A stretch of 64,000 bases of DNA, from NCBI RefSeq assembly GCF_002505485.1, contig NZ_DAVG01000080.1, positions 42,419 to 106,418 of the forward strand. The letters are read 5' to 3'. The notes under the pieces are model-generated. The model saw nothing but the letters and a program-made list of their open reading frames with translations, was not told the DNA's origin and did no database searches. The translations under genes and the position numbers were made by a program. Source of the stretch: Methanosarcina sp. UBA5 (GTDB lineage Archaea > Halobacteriota > Methanosarcinia > Methanosarcinales > Methanosarcinaceae). Shown here piece after piece: positions 28,181 to 37,256 of the stretch. The first letter of the stretch is position 1. Each line of letters begins with the position of its first letter.

Positions 28181-28965
28181 ATGGCTTTGGTGAAATATTT
28201 TAGAAAATTGATGGGGGGTGCCCTATGGAGGATTCAATCAAAAAAGAATGGAGGGAAGGCAGCTGTTTTAGTTTTGGACTGGAAAAATAGGGCCAACCAG
28301 CACCTTTTCCTTTAGATTTACAGGAAGGTAAAATTTTGAAGGCGCATGCAAACCTTTCTAAGGATGCGGGAATTGTAAAAATCAATGTAATTTTATTAGT
28401 TACCCTATTTGCGATGATATACATCTCTATGATCTCTAACCTCGACCCTGTTTTCGATCTCCTTTACTCCTTCATCTAGTATCTTGCTCTTTTGGCCTTA
28501 ATCCTTTATAATCGTACTACTGTACTGTTAACTCCTGAAAAAATAATTATTCACAGGCATCTGTTCAGGTCTCTCGTGTTAAGGAAAGAGGATATCGTGC
28601 AGACTTCATCTAAGAACAAAGGCAATTCTTTGCGTCGGCCACTACGTTTGTTGATCCTTGTTGCCCCTTGCATTCAACTACCTCACACCGTAGAAAGTAT
28701 AACTAGGTATTTGCAGCTGGAAGCAGCTCCAGCTTTAGTAATACTCAGCTCAGTTATGGTAGATTTCTGGATAGTTGCATTTGCCTTTGTACTTTACTAT
28801 ATCTTCGAACTCACAGTACCTTATCAACAGATCCTTAAAATTACTACGCACTCAAACTTAAATTTAGAATTCTATACTGAAGAACCAGAAGAGATTATGA
28901 CGACCTTCAAAAATAAGAATGAGTGGAAAATTGAAAATAAAGAAGAAATAGAAAAACTATCCTGA
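28181..28965 (+). pseudogene. DUF1673/PH-like protein, broken, array member 8
   Basis: A decayed paralog of the preceding gene. From ATG 28181 the frame reads YFRKLMG and then slips: within the G run at 28213-28218 one base is missing relative to the MGWCP codons. In the shifted frame the protein continues past TAG codons at 28288-28290 and 28477-28479 to a long open part (ILYNRTTVLLTPEKIIIHRH onward) ending at 28965. Both interrupting stops are amber, the pyrrolysine codon in these organisms, but the frameshift argues for simple decay. The last 157 codons remain open. Confidence 0.7.
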
Positions 28966-29016
28966 AATTGAAATTCCCTGAAGCCGGAGTTATTGGAGAA
29001 ATCACAAACAAACTCA

Positions 29017-29496
29017 TTACTTTAAACTTTTAATAAGTTCTTGAAAGCGTTTTTCATCTATTACTTTCTGGGTATTGAGCATCCGTTTAAACTCATCGAC
29101 GCTTTTTTCCCCGCCTTTCCCCTCAAGTTTGTCTTTTAATTCCATTGAGGCCCGCAAAAGCCCAGTTGCTTCTTCATAAAGGGCTTCAGCCTCTGCTTTT
29201 GTAAGCTCTTCAGTTTCCAGCAGTTCCTCATCTACCTTTGACTTTTCTTTCAGTTTTGGGATAAGAGCCCTGATTTCGGAAACTTTATTGGTATCGAGTG
29301 ATTCTTTTTCGCCCAGCTCTCGAACCAGATCCCTAAGTCTATACTCCTGTCCATCAATTTCCACACTTTCAGGGATTTTCTTTCCTGCCCAGGCAAAATC
29401 ACTCCTTAGACTCCAGAGGAGCTTATTGCGCTCTTCGTAACCAAGATATTCTTTATCTGCCTCTTCCGTGTCATTATCTCTTTCTATCATGAGCAA
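29017..29496 (-). CDS. DUF5788 family protein, copy A
   Basis: A 159-residue charged, mainly helical protein with no membrane segment. Its core GYEERNKLLWSLRSDFAWAG and the helical stretch ELTKAEAEALYEEATGLLRA align with the protein at 31148, placing both in the DUF5788 family, of unknown function. It lies 154 bases downstream of pyrI on the same strand and could be read from the pyr transcript. It shows moderate divergence from its paralog. Confidence 0.75.
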   Translation of the reverse strand: MLMIERDNDTEEADKEYLGYEERNKLLWSLRSDFAWAGKKIPESVEIDGQEYRLRDLVRELGEKESLDTNKVSEIRALIPKLKEKSKVDEELLETEELTKAEAEALYEEATGLLRASMELKDKLEGKGGEKSVDEFKRMLNTQKVIDEKRFQELIKSLK

Positions 29497-29650
29497 TTTC
29501 CCCTGAAGCTAATACAGTTAAAACTGCAGGATCATATTCGAATGGATCATGTTGGAATTATACTAAACTAATATCCTGGCTACTTCAGTTCTATGAGAAG
29601 ACTCCAAGATAAAAGCAAGAATTAATTTTAGCTTACAGAAATTCATATAT

Positions 29651-30121
29651 TTACAGCAAATTTTCGGCTATATTTTCCGAAATTACGTGTTCACAATACA
29701 GGCAGCGGAGAGTTACTCCTTCTTCTTCAGACTGGAGCACAGAAAATTTGGATTTTATGGGTTCGCTGCTGTTAGAAATACAGTTTGAATTGATACAGCG
29801 TACAACGCCTTCAACATAAGAAGGAAGTACAACATTATTTTTCTGAACTACTTCAAAATCCCTTATAATATTGATAGTAGCTTTCGGAGATATAAGGGCA
29901 ATCCTGTTAAGCTCTTCGACGCTGAGTTCCTTGCCTTCAATCTTCACAACGTCTTTTATGCCTGCGGCACCAGGTGCATTCATAACAAAACTGATAGTAG
30001 CTCGAAAAGCACTGGAAATTCCAAGTATACGCAGAACATTCAAGGCCTCTCCAGCCTTTATATGGTCGATCACCGTTCCATTTTCAATTGCCTGAATTTT
30101 CAGGTCCCGTTTTTCCTTCAT
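29651..30121 (-). CDS. pyrI: Aspartate carbamoyltransferase regulatory subunit
   Basis: A 156-residue protein with the nucleotide-binding N-terminal domain and a C-terminal zinc domain whose four cysteines are seen as CINSNC and CLYC (about residues 107-143). It binds allosteric nucleotides and zinc and holds the catalytic trimers together in pyrimidine synthesis. The ATG overlaps the pyrB stop (ATGA), so the two subunits are translationally coupled. Normal length. Confidence 0.96.
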   Translation of the reverse strand: MKEKRDLKIQAIENGTVIDHIKAGEALNVLRILGISSAFRATISFVMNAPGAAGIKDVVKIEGKELSVEELNRIALISPKATINIIRDFEVVQKNNVVLPSYVEGVVRCINSNCISNSSEPIKSKFSVLQSEEEGVTLRCLYCEHVISENIAENLL

Positions 30122-31044
30122 TCAATCACTCCCGTAGCAAGAGCAAGAAGTGCCATACGCGTAGGAACCCCATAGAAAGCCTGCTCGAAATAACATGCAT
30201 ACGGCGTTGAGTCTACTTCAGGGGAGATCTCGTTGACCCGTGGGAGAGGATGAAGAATCTTAAGGCTCGGATCTGCATTTTTCAGCAGGTCACCTGTAAC
30301 CCTCAACCTGTTTTTGACCTTCTCATACTCTTCAGGATCAGGGAAACGTTCCCTTTGAACCCTTGTCATATAAAGAACTTCAACATCACCAATTATTTTT
30401 TCAAGAGAATCGGTCTCTCTGATCTTGATCTTATTCTTTTGAAGATCCCTAACAATCTCCTGGGGCATCCTGAGTTCAGGAGGCGAAACTAAAGTAATTT
30501 CAGCTCCGTACAGAGATAGGGCATGGCATAGGGAATGGACTGTTCTTCCATATTTCAGATCTCCTGCCATAGCGATCTTCAGACCTTCTAGATGACTTTC
30601 CCTGCGAATAGTATAAAGGTCAAGGAAAGTTTGTGTAGGATGGTGTAAAGAGCCGTCTCCACCATTGATTATAGGTACACTTGCAAATTCCGCAGCCATT
30701 CGTGCCGATCCGTCAAGAGGATGACGCAACACTATAAGGTCTGCATAGTTGCTGATTACACGGATAGTATCGGCAAGATTTTCTCCTTTCATTACTGAAC
30801 TTGCCTCCACAGCACCCAAGTTGAGAACCTGCCCTCCAAGTCTCTGCGTAGCAGCCTCAAAAGACAGCCTCGTCCTTGTGCTTGGTTCAAAAAAAAGAAG
30901 AGCTATTATTTTTCCATCCAGCAACCGGGACCTCTCTTCACCTCTGGCTACAGGTTCAAGCTTTTCTGCCGTATCTAGAACGTAATCGATTTCTTCCCGC
31001 GAAAAGTCCTTCATAGAGATGACGTGTCTGTTCTTAAATGACAT
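30118..31044 (-). CDS. pyrB: Aspartate carbamoyltransferase catalytic subunit
   Basis: A 308-residue transcarbamoylase with the carbamoyl-phosphate motif FEPSTRTRLSFE (about residues 51-62), HPTQTFLDLYT, and the late HPLPRVNEI motif. It makes carbamoyl-aspartate, the first committed step of pyrimidine synthesis. It is followed by pyrI in an overlapping pair. A DUF5788 gene lies 103 bases upstream and another follows pyrI. Confidence 0.96.
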   Translation of the reverse strand: MSFKNRHVISMKDFSREEIDYVLDTAEKLEPVARGEERSRLLDGKIIALLFFEPSTRTRLSFEAATQRLGGQVLNLGAVEASSVMKGENLADTIRVISNYADLIVLRHPLDGSARMAAEFASVPIINGGDGSLHHPTQTFLDLYTIRRESHLEGLKIAMAGDLKYGRTVHSLCHALSLYGAEITLVSPPELRMPQEIVRDLQKNKIKIRETDSLEKIIGDVEVLYMTRVQRERFPDPEEYEKVKNRLRVTGDLLKNADPSLKILHPLPRVNEISPEVDSTPYACYFEQAFYGVPTRMALLALATGVIE

Positions 31045-31147
31045 CCTGTTTTCATAAAGTAGTTCCCAGAGATATAACCTTTGCTCCAGAAATTTCTAAA
31101 AGTATTGAAGGAGTTAAAACCTGTCACTGTATCTCAGTTATGGCATT

Positions 31148-31624
31148 TTACTTAGACACCTTTTTAATAAATTCAAGCCAGAGCCTTGCATCTTTAACCC
31201 TCTGATTAGCGAACTGTTCTTGAAAGCGTTTTGTATTTTCTTTAAAGACTCCGCTCTCGATCTCTTTCAGATCTGTTATTGCACGCAATAATCCTGCAGT
31301 TTCATGATAGAGTTTTCTTGCCTCTTCCGAAGTAAGGGACTTCTCTTCAAGTTCCTTTTCATCCTTCATTTCCTTTGCTGAAAGAATTTCAATGTATTTA
31401 TCCATCCTGGATTTCTCAGCTACACTGATTTTGTCTTTTTGAATCAATTCCCATACATAGTTGTGCAGAGGATAAGTTTCTCCCTCGAATTCAACATAAT
31501 CCGGGATATGCTGACCGACCCAGAAAAGGCGAGAATGCAGAGCCGAAAGCAGCTGCCTGCGTTCCTCATCGGTAATATAATTGCCAGGGGCTTTCTTCCC
31601 GCATATTCCAAGGTTCTTCTTCAT
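31148..31624 (-). CDS. DUF5788 family protein, copy B
   Basis: A 158-residue helical protein, paralog of 29017-29496. Shared blocks include YITDEERRQLLSALHSRLFW near the N-terminus and LTSEEARKLYHETAGLLRAI in the C-terminal half. No membrane segment or catalytic motif is seen. It precedes pyrB on the same strand by 103 bases, so the four genes may form one unit. Function unknown. Confidence 0.77.
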   Translation of the reverse strand: MKKNLGICGKKAPGNYITDEERRQLLSALHSRLFWVGQHIPDYVEFEGETYPLHNYVWELIQKDKISVAEKSRMDKYIEILSAKEMKDEKELEEKSLTSEEARKLYHETAGLLRAITDLKEIESGVFKENTKRFQEQFANQRVKDARLWLEFIKKVSK

Positions 31625-31830
31625 CGTCCTTTCTTAGGAGATATTGCATATTTATCATATTGATGTGACAATTGGCCAATATTTATTCTTTATCTGTGAA
31701 CGTCAGATATAAAACAACAACATTAACACAAAAACAGTCGCAAATAAAAAGAAATATAGGTAATAAAAAACTCACATATAAAAATTAGGTAATTCGAATC
31801 AAAATAAAAGAATAAATCTAAGATAATCAA

Positions 31831-31898
31831 ATTAAGAAAATTAAATTAAAAGAATAGATTAAAAATTAAATTAAATTAAATTAAAAATAAATTAAAAG
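31831..31898. repeat. AATTA-type simple repeat
   Basis: A low-complexity run of ATTAA and AATTAAA units upstream of the hexulose-phosphate synthase gene. It overlaps the likely promoter area and could vary in length. Confidence 0.6.
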
Positions 31899-31919
31899 TT
31901 TCCCGTTTGAGGTGATACT

Positions 31920-33200
31920 ATAGTTCCCATAATTCAGGTTGCACTTGATCTTCTGGAATTGGATCGCGCGGTAGAGATTGCAAAAGAGGCAATAGAAGGG
32001 GGAGCGGACTGGATCGAAATCGGAACTCCTCTAATCAAAAGTGAGGGAATGGACGCAATCCGCACCATGAGGAAAGCTTTTCCAGATCGGACAATTCTGG
32101 CAGATATGAAAACCGTAGATACAGGCGCTATAGAAGTCGAGATGGCAGCAAAAGCCGGGGCGGATGTCGTTATTGTGCTAGGGAGCGCAGATGATTCTAC
32201 ATTACTTGACGCACTCCGTTCAGCCCACAAATATGGAGTCAGGTTGATGGCAGACCTCATTTCGGCTAGTGACCCTGTAAAAAGAGTAATTGAACTTGAG
32301 GCTCTGGGCGTGGACTATGTTAACGTACATATAGGTATAGACCAGCAGATGATGGGAAAAGACCCCATATCACTTCTCAGAGAGATTTCACAGAGAGTCA
32401 ATGTACAGCTTGCAGTCGCTGGAGGGCTTGATGCAAATACTGCAGTGCAGGCGGTCAGGGCTGGAGCCAGAGTTGTAATTGTCGGAGGGAATATCACCCA
32501 TTCTGACAACGTAACCGAAGCTGCTAGAAAAATCCGGCAGAGTGTGGACTCCCCGGACGCTGGGGAAATTCTCAGTGTCGGCACTGTAGACCAGGAAATC
32601 AGGGCAATTCTTAAGGAAGTATCCACTTCAAACATTTCGGATGCCATGCACAGGAAAGGCGCAATGAAAGGCATTCACCCTCTGGTAAGAGGAAAAATGG
32701 TAGGAACTGCAGTTACCGTGCAGACTTTTCCCGGAGACTGGGCAAAACCCGTGGAAGCAATTGATATTGCAAAAGAAGGAGACGTAATCGTTATTTACAA
32801 CGAAAACAAGGATATTGCCTGTTGGGGAGGACTTGCAACCTGGAGTTCCTTAAACAAGGGAATTGCAGGCGTGGTAATAGAGGGTGCTGTCAGGGATATT
32901 GACGAAGTCGAAAACCTGGGACTTCCGATTTATACAAGCAATACAGTACCTAACGCCGGGGATCCTAAAGGTTTTGGAGAAATCAATGCTGAGATTACCT
33001 GTGGTGGCCAGACCGTAAAGCCAGGAGATTATATAGTGGGCGATGAAAGCGGTGTTGTGGTAATTCCAGTAGAGAGGGCATACGAGCTAGCAAGAAGAGC
33101 AAAAGAAGTTTATAAAACCGAAAAAAGACTCTTCGATGAAATCAAGAGAGGCGGGACACTGTCTGAGATTATGAATCTGAAGAAGTGGGAAAAACATTGA
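31920..33200 (+). CDS. Bifunctional 3-hexulose-6-phosphate synthase / RraA-like protein
   Basis: A 426-residue fusion. Residues about 1-210 are a TIM-barrel hexulose-phosphate synthase of the OMP decarboxylase superfamily (IIQVALDLLE, ADMKTVD, VHIGID, AVAGGL). Residues about 225-420 are an RraA/HMG-aldolase-like domain (GTAVTVQTF, AVRDIDE). In archaea the first activity serves ribulose monophosphate and pentose supply. The conserved strand VPIIQVALDLLE begins at 31923, yet there is no ATG, GTG or TTG between the in-frame TGA at 31908 and TTG 31959. ATA at 31920 stands 4 bases after GAGGTGA, so an AUA start is proposed. A 413-residue form from TTG 31959 would lose the first strand. Confidence 0.88.
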   Translation: MVPIIQVALDLLELDRAVEIAKEAIEGGADWIEIGTPLIKSEGMDAIRTMRKAFPDRTILADMKTVDTGAIEVEMAAKAGADVVIVLGSADDSTLLDALRSAHKYGVRLMADLISASDPVKRVIELEALGVDYVNVHIGIDQQMMGKDPISLLREISQRVNVQLAVAGGLDANTAVQAVRAGARVVIVGGNITHSDNVTEAARKIRQSVDSPDAGEILSVGTVDQEIRAILKEVSTSNISDAMHRKGAMKGIHPLVRGKMVGTAVTVQTFPGDWAKPVEAIDIAKEGDVIVIYNENKDIACWGGLATWSSLNKGIAGVVIEGAVRDIDEVENLGLPIYTSNTVPNAGDPKGFGEINAEITCGGQTVKPGDYIVGDESGVVVIPVERAYELARRAKEVYKTEKRLFDEIKRGGTLSEIMNLKKWEKH

Positions 33201-33330
33201 GTGACCCTATTTTCAGGAACTCAAACTAAAAACAAGAATAAAAAATAAGTTGGAATAAAAAAGCAGTGAGAAAAAAGGCCAGGAAATCATAAAAATTGAA
33301 GAAAAACAGCTAAATTTGCAGTAGATGGTT

Positions 33331-35937
33331 TTACTCGCCGTCTTCAGACTGGGAAAAGCAGATTCTGGACAGAAGGAGGGCCCTGACAAACTTCATTTCT
33401 TCTTCCTGGCAGTTCTCACCCAACCTTGCCCGAAGCAGGGAATCCAGCTCAACTTCTAAGCTTTCTAGGGCATCTTTTATCTGCTGTTGTCTTTTGGGAG
33501 ATAAAAGTCCTTCAATACCCCTGACGTTTCCAGAAAGAGTGAGCTGTTCAAGTTGCCTGAAAATGCTTCTAATACTCATACCCTGGATGTCAGCAATCTC
33601 ATCGATTCCGAGCCCTTTCGTAAAAAGGGAAAAAGTTCTTTGTAGAGAGTCCGTTTCAAAAGAATCGGATTTAAAAGGATCTGCTTTAGTGACGTTTACG
33701 GCCTTTGACTCAGGCGAGATCTCTGCCGAAGAAGTTGTCTCTGACCAGTCCTGAATGCTCGTATCCAGATACTTTGCCCTTTTTGTAGGTAGGCCGCAAG
33801 CTTCTAAGCTGTTCATGCTGTCAGACTCAGGATCGGGCATTTTAGTCCCAGCCATCTCGATCTCGGCTTCTGGACTCTCATCAGTTTGAGAAATTTCTTG
33901 TGAACTTATTCCCTCTTGTTCTGGGCCTTTACAAGCAACCTCTGATTTTTCAGGTTTTTCAGCAGATTTTTCAGCGGGTACCAAACTGTAATCTCTGCAA
34001 TAATTTTCAATCTCCTTGAGAAAAACTTCCCCGTATTTTTTTAGTTTATGTTCTCCAACCCCTGTAATGGAATGAAACTCTTCAAAGTTATGCGGGAATT
34101 TTGTAGCCATTTCCTTAAGGGAGGTATCAGAGAAAACAATGTAAGGAGGAAGATTTTTCTTTATAGAAATTTCCTTTCTCAGAGCTTTTAACCGCTCAAA
34201 AAGGATCGGATCAGGCTCTTTTCCAGATTTTACGGTTTTTCTCGCCTCTGAAGCTTTCAAGATGTCAGAAGCAACTGAAAATTTTTCTGGAAAAGCCTCT
34301 TCCTCAGAGAAACTTAGATCATCGGCTTTTTTGCCTTTTGTACTGGTCGCTGTAGAAGGCATCAAGCTTTCTTCAGCTTCAGGAGCAAAACCTTCAGGGC
34401 AGACAAGCTCTATTTGTTCCAGGCCTTTCAGTATCTTCCTGCTCATGGCGTTCAGCTTCAATACCGGATACTGTGCCCCGCTTACGTCCAGAAGACCAGT
34501 ATTTATCATTTCGGAAGCTAATGACCTCCATTGTTCTTTTGTAAATTCCCGACCACTGCCGTGACTTTTCAACCTTTCATGACGGTTTTGCCGGATCTTT
34601 TTATTCTTTGAGCCTGTGAGAACATCAATAACATAGTTAGTGCCAAATCGCTGGTTCAGTTCCTGGATGCAGGTCATCAATTTTTTTGTAGCTTCAGTGC
34701 CGTCAAAGGTATCTTTCGGAGTAAGGCAGCAGTCACAGTTCCCGCAGGGTTCTGAGAGTTCCTCCCCAAAGTACTCCATCAAGGTCTGGCGCCTGCATTT
34801 ATTTCCCTCACAATAAGCTACCATTTGCCTTAATTGCACAAGAGAAATGTCCTTCTCTTTCTCATTTGTCTTCTGTGAAATAAAGTACTCAATCTTAAAG
34901 CGGTCCCCTCTGCTGAAAAAAAGAATACATTCGCATGGGCTTCCATCCCTTCCTCCTCTGCCGGTCTCCTGATAGTAACTTTCAAGATTTCTGGGAAGGT
35001 CATAGTGTATTACAAAACGTACATTGGACTTATCAATCCCCATCCCAAAAGCAATTGTAGCTACTATGATGTCCACGTCATCTTTAATGAACATCTCCTG
35101 ATTTCGATTTCTCTCTGAATCCGAAAGTCCTGCATGGTATGGAAGGGCCCTGAAACCTGCAAGGTTCAGCTTTTTTGTAAGGGCTTCGACACTATTTCTA
35201 CTCTGGCAGTAGATAATTCCTGCTTCACCTCTATGCCTGCGCAGGTAGTCAGTAATCTCGGAAAAGGTTTCTTTTTTTGGCCTGACCTCATAATAAAGGT
35301 TTTTCCGGTTAAAACTGGCTACGTAAGGACCTTTTTCCGGAGAGAGATGAAGATTGAGTTGCGATACGATGTCTTCTCGAACCCTTTCTGTGGCTGTTGC
35401 CGTAAGCGCAATGATTGGGATATCAGGAAAGCCTGTTTTAGGATCTCTCAAAAGTTTTAGTTTCCTGTACTCAGGCCGGAAATCATGTCCCCACTCGGAA
35501 ATACAGTGTGCTTCGTCAATTGCAAAGAGACTGACCTTCCCCTTTTTTAAAAAGGCAAAGGTTCCAGGCATCATTAGTCTTTCTGGAGCGATATAAAGGA
35601 CTTTTAACTGATTATCTAGAAAAGCTGTCTTCACATCCCGGTTTTCTCTGGCACTCTGGGCACTGTTCATGCAGGCTGCAGCAATCCCGTTTGCTTCAAG
35701 CCCGTCAACCTGGTCTTTCATCAGGGAAATCAGGGGAGAAACAACAATTGTAACCCCTTCCATGAGGAGGGCAGGCAGCTGGTAGCATATCGACTTACCC
35801 CCGCCGGTAGGCATGAGCACAAAAACGTCTTTTCTCTCCAGAACATCCCTGATAATTTCCTCCTGCAACGGGCGAAAGGAAGTGTATCCAAAATACTGGT
35901 GCAGGGCTGAATGCATTCTGGCAGACAGGGAAGGCAT
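33331..35937 (-). CDS. recQ: ATP-dependent DNA helicase RecQ with C-terminal HTH
   Basis: An 868-residue helicase: Walker A in MPTGGGKSICYQ, DEAH box in FAIDEAHCISEWGHDFRPEY, helicase C domain with GRGGRDG, four-cysteine zinc site (CEGNKC then CGNCDCC), winged helix, an HRDC domain (about 585-665), an acidic Ser/Glu-rich linker (about 670-760), and a C-terminal helix-turn-helix that resembles the HTH_40 type (IDEIADIQGMSIRSIFRQLE). RecQ unwinds DNA during recombination and fork repair. ATG 35937 gives a family-like N-terminus; TTG 35967 in frame would add 10 residues. Longer than bacterial RecQ because of the linker and extra domain. Confidence 0.93.
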   Translation of the reverse strand: MPSLSARMHSALHQYFGYTSFRPLQEEIIRDVLERKDVFVLMPTGGGKSICYQLPALLMEGVTIVVSPLISLMKDQVDGLEANGIAAACMNSAQSARENRDVKTAFLDNQLKVLYIAPERLMMPGTFAFLKKGKVSLFAIDEAHCISEWGHDFRPEYRKLKLLRDPKTGFPDIPIIALTATATERVREDIVSQLNLHLSPEKGPYVASFNRKNLYYEVRPKKETFSEITDYLRRHRGEAGIIYCQSRNSVEALTKKLNLAGFRALPYHAGLSDSERNRNQEMFIKDDVDIIVATIAFGMGIDKSNVRFVIHYDLPRNLESYYQETGRGGRDGSPCECILFFSRGDRFKIEYFISQKTNEKEKDISLVQLRQMVAYCEGNKCRRQTLMEYFGEELSEPCGNCDCCLTPKDTFDGTEATKKLMTCIQELNQRFGTNYVIDVLTGSKNKKIRQNRHERLKSHGSGREFTKEQWRSLASEMINTGLLDVSGAQYPVLKLNAMSRKILKGLEQIELVCPEGFAPEAEESLMPSTATSTKGKKADDLSFSEEEAFPEKFSVASDILKASEARKTVKSGKEPDPILFERLKALRKEISIKKNLPPYIVFSDTSLKEMATKFPHNFEEFHSITGVGEHKLKKYGEVFLKEIENYCRDYSLVPAEKSAEKPEKSEVACKGPEQEGISSQEISQTDESPEAEIEMAGTKMPDPESDSMNSLEACGLPTKRAKYLDTSIQDWSETTSSAEISPESKAVNVTKADPFKSDSFETDSLQRTFSLFTKGLGIDEIADIQGMSIRSIFRQLEQLTLSGNVRGIEGLLSPKRQQQIKDALESLEVELDSLLRARLGENCQEEEMKFVRALLLSRICFSQSEDGE

Positions 35938-36615
35938 AGGCTCAAGCTCACGTTTACTCGCCCTCAAGAAGTCATACTCAGTACTCGTTTTCGAATCCCC
36001 TAACCTGTAGAATCAATTTCACGCCAGAATATAAGCCCCGGAAGATCCAGGGAAATCAGGATATGAATATGATTTCATGCACAGACATATCCTCAATATT
36101 ACAATTTTTATAATAGACTTTTTCTATGTTTATGAAAACTATTCCTCTATGGTAGATTATTCCCGTGTAGTGAGAAATTAGATATCAGTATAAAATGTAT
36201 AAGGTATGGAATCCTGATGCTGTGATGTTTTAAGCTCATCATATTTAAGTTGCAGGTGTGCAAGGTGAAAGTATTCAGATGTATTAGCTGTAAGATCTGA
36301 ATACAATCAGAGATTTCTCCAAATAGTAGAGTTTAAAAAAAGATTCAGAAAGGAAGATTAAATCACTAAACTAGGAAAAAAGTCGGAAAAGGATTGAAGA
36401 GTGGCAATAAGTAAGTGGTTTACTGGTTTGTAGCGTCAGCATTATTAATGTTCGATTTGAGGTAAAGATAGGGAGATAAGGAGTGTGGCTACACCCAGAC
36501 ACTTCTTATCTTCCTCTTCAGTTATGCTGCTTTGCCAGCCAATTATGTTTTCAGTTTTCCGCATTTTTCCCATTCCTGGGGCATATCCTTCCTTATTCCA
36601 AAAATTTCGCCCGTT
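35938..36615. other. Intergenic region upstream of recQ
   Basis: About 680 bases with no long gene. The minus strand directly after the 44-residue protein has a possible 13-codon frame (ATG near 36577) with a good AAGGAAGGAT site before it. A plus-strand frame at 36483-36938 is antisense to the small protein gene and not convincing. Confidence 0.4.
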
Positions 36616-36750
36616 TCAGTCTACAACTTTCTTGTCTTTTGCCATCCGCTCCAGAGTGTCAGCTATTTTTTGCTGTGATTCTGCCAGGCTTTCCAGGGAC
36701 TTTGCAATGTTTTCAAGCGTATCGATTATCTCATAGTTCTCACTACCCAT
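36616..36750 (-). CDS. 44-residue coiled-coil protein
   Basis: A short gene with ATG at 36750 and TGA at 36616-36618. The product has heptad-like spacing of hydrophobic residues through IIDTLENIAKSLESLAESQQ and KIADTLERMAKDK, predicting one amphipathic helix or coiled coil, with a basic tail. GGTGATAGG lies directly before the start, a strong site for this genome. No family recognised; it could be an adaptor or oligomerising small protein. Size below common annotation limits means it may be missed. Confidence 0.6.
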   Translation of the reverse strand: MGSENYEIIDTLENIAKSLESLAESQQKIADTLERMAKDKKVVD

Positions 36751-37256
36751 TCCTATCACCAATTCCCCTGCGGGATTTTATTAGGAATATTTTTGGAAAA
36801 GCTTTGTATATAATTCTAATTTTTAATTTTCTAGAAAAAGTGTATGTAAATTCTATTTGTGTAGTTTCCTCGCTTTTCTTACCAAACCTGGTTTTCAATA
36901 AATCTTTACTAAGCGAGTTTCAGCTTTTGTTTAAGTGATCTTACCAGCCAATGGTTTACTGGGCAGTACGATACGAAATTGAAATTTAGAATGGGAAGTT
37001 AAAGAAATATTGTTTTCCACTTTTGTAGCTTCCACATGCAAAAAAATAAATTCAATATTTCGTCCCATCTTAATACAACTAATTACTTTCATTTATCTGA
37101 AGACTTCTTTTATGATACCTTTAAATATCAAAACCCCCATGCACAAACTCATATATCGCACTAAAATAATCAAATTCAGATAATTATGATAGCGTTCACT
37201 GATCACGATCATTTTTTCAAAGGATTTCAGTTTAGCATCATTTAAGGAGCATTTCA
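36751..37256. other. Intergenic region upstream of GMP synthase gene
   Basis: 506 AT-rich bases. No gene seen on either strand. A TTTAAATATC element near 37120-37130 may be a promoter for the GMP synthase gene. Confidence 0.4.

Noticed and set aside
23772..28965. Array as a set of transposon copies
   Set aside because: No terminal inverted repeats, transposase motifs or target duplications were seen; the genes are ordered head to tail with overlaps, as in gene duplication.
31831..31898. Possible CRISPR-like or structured repeat
   Set aside because: Only a simple AATTA-type low-complexity run with no spacers.
36483..36938. Plus-strand 151-codon frame
   Set aside because: It is antisense to the 44-residue coiled-coil gene and rich in Ser/Phe/Leu/Cys as expected of a shadow frame.
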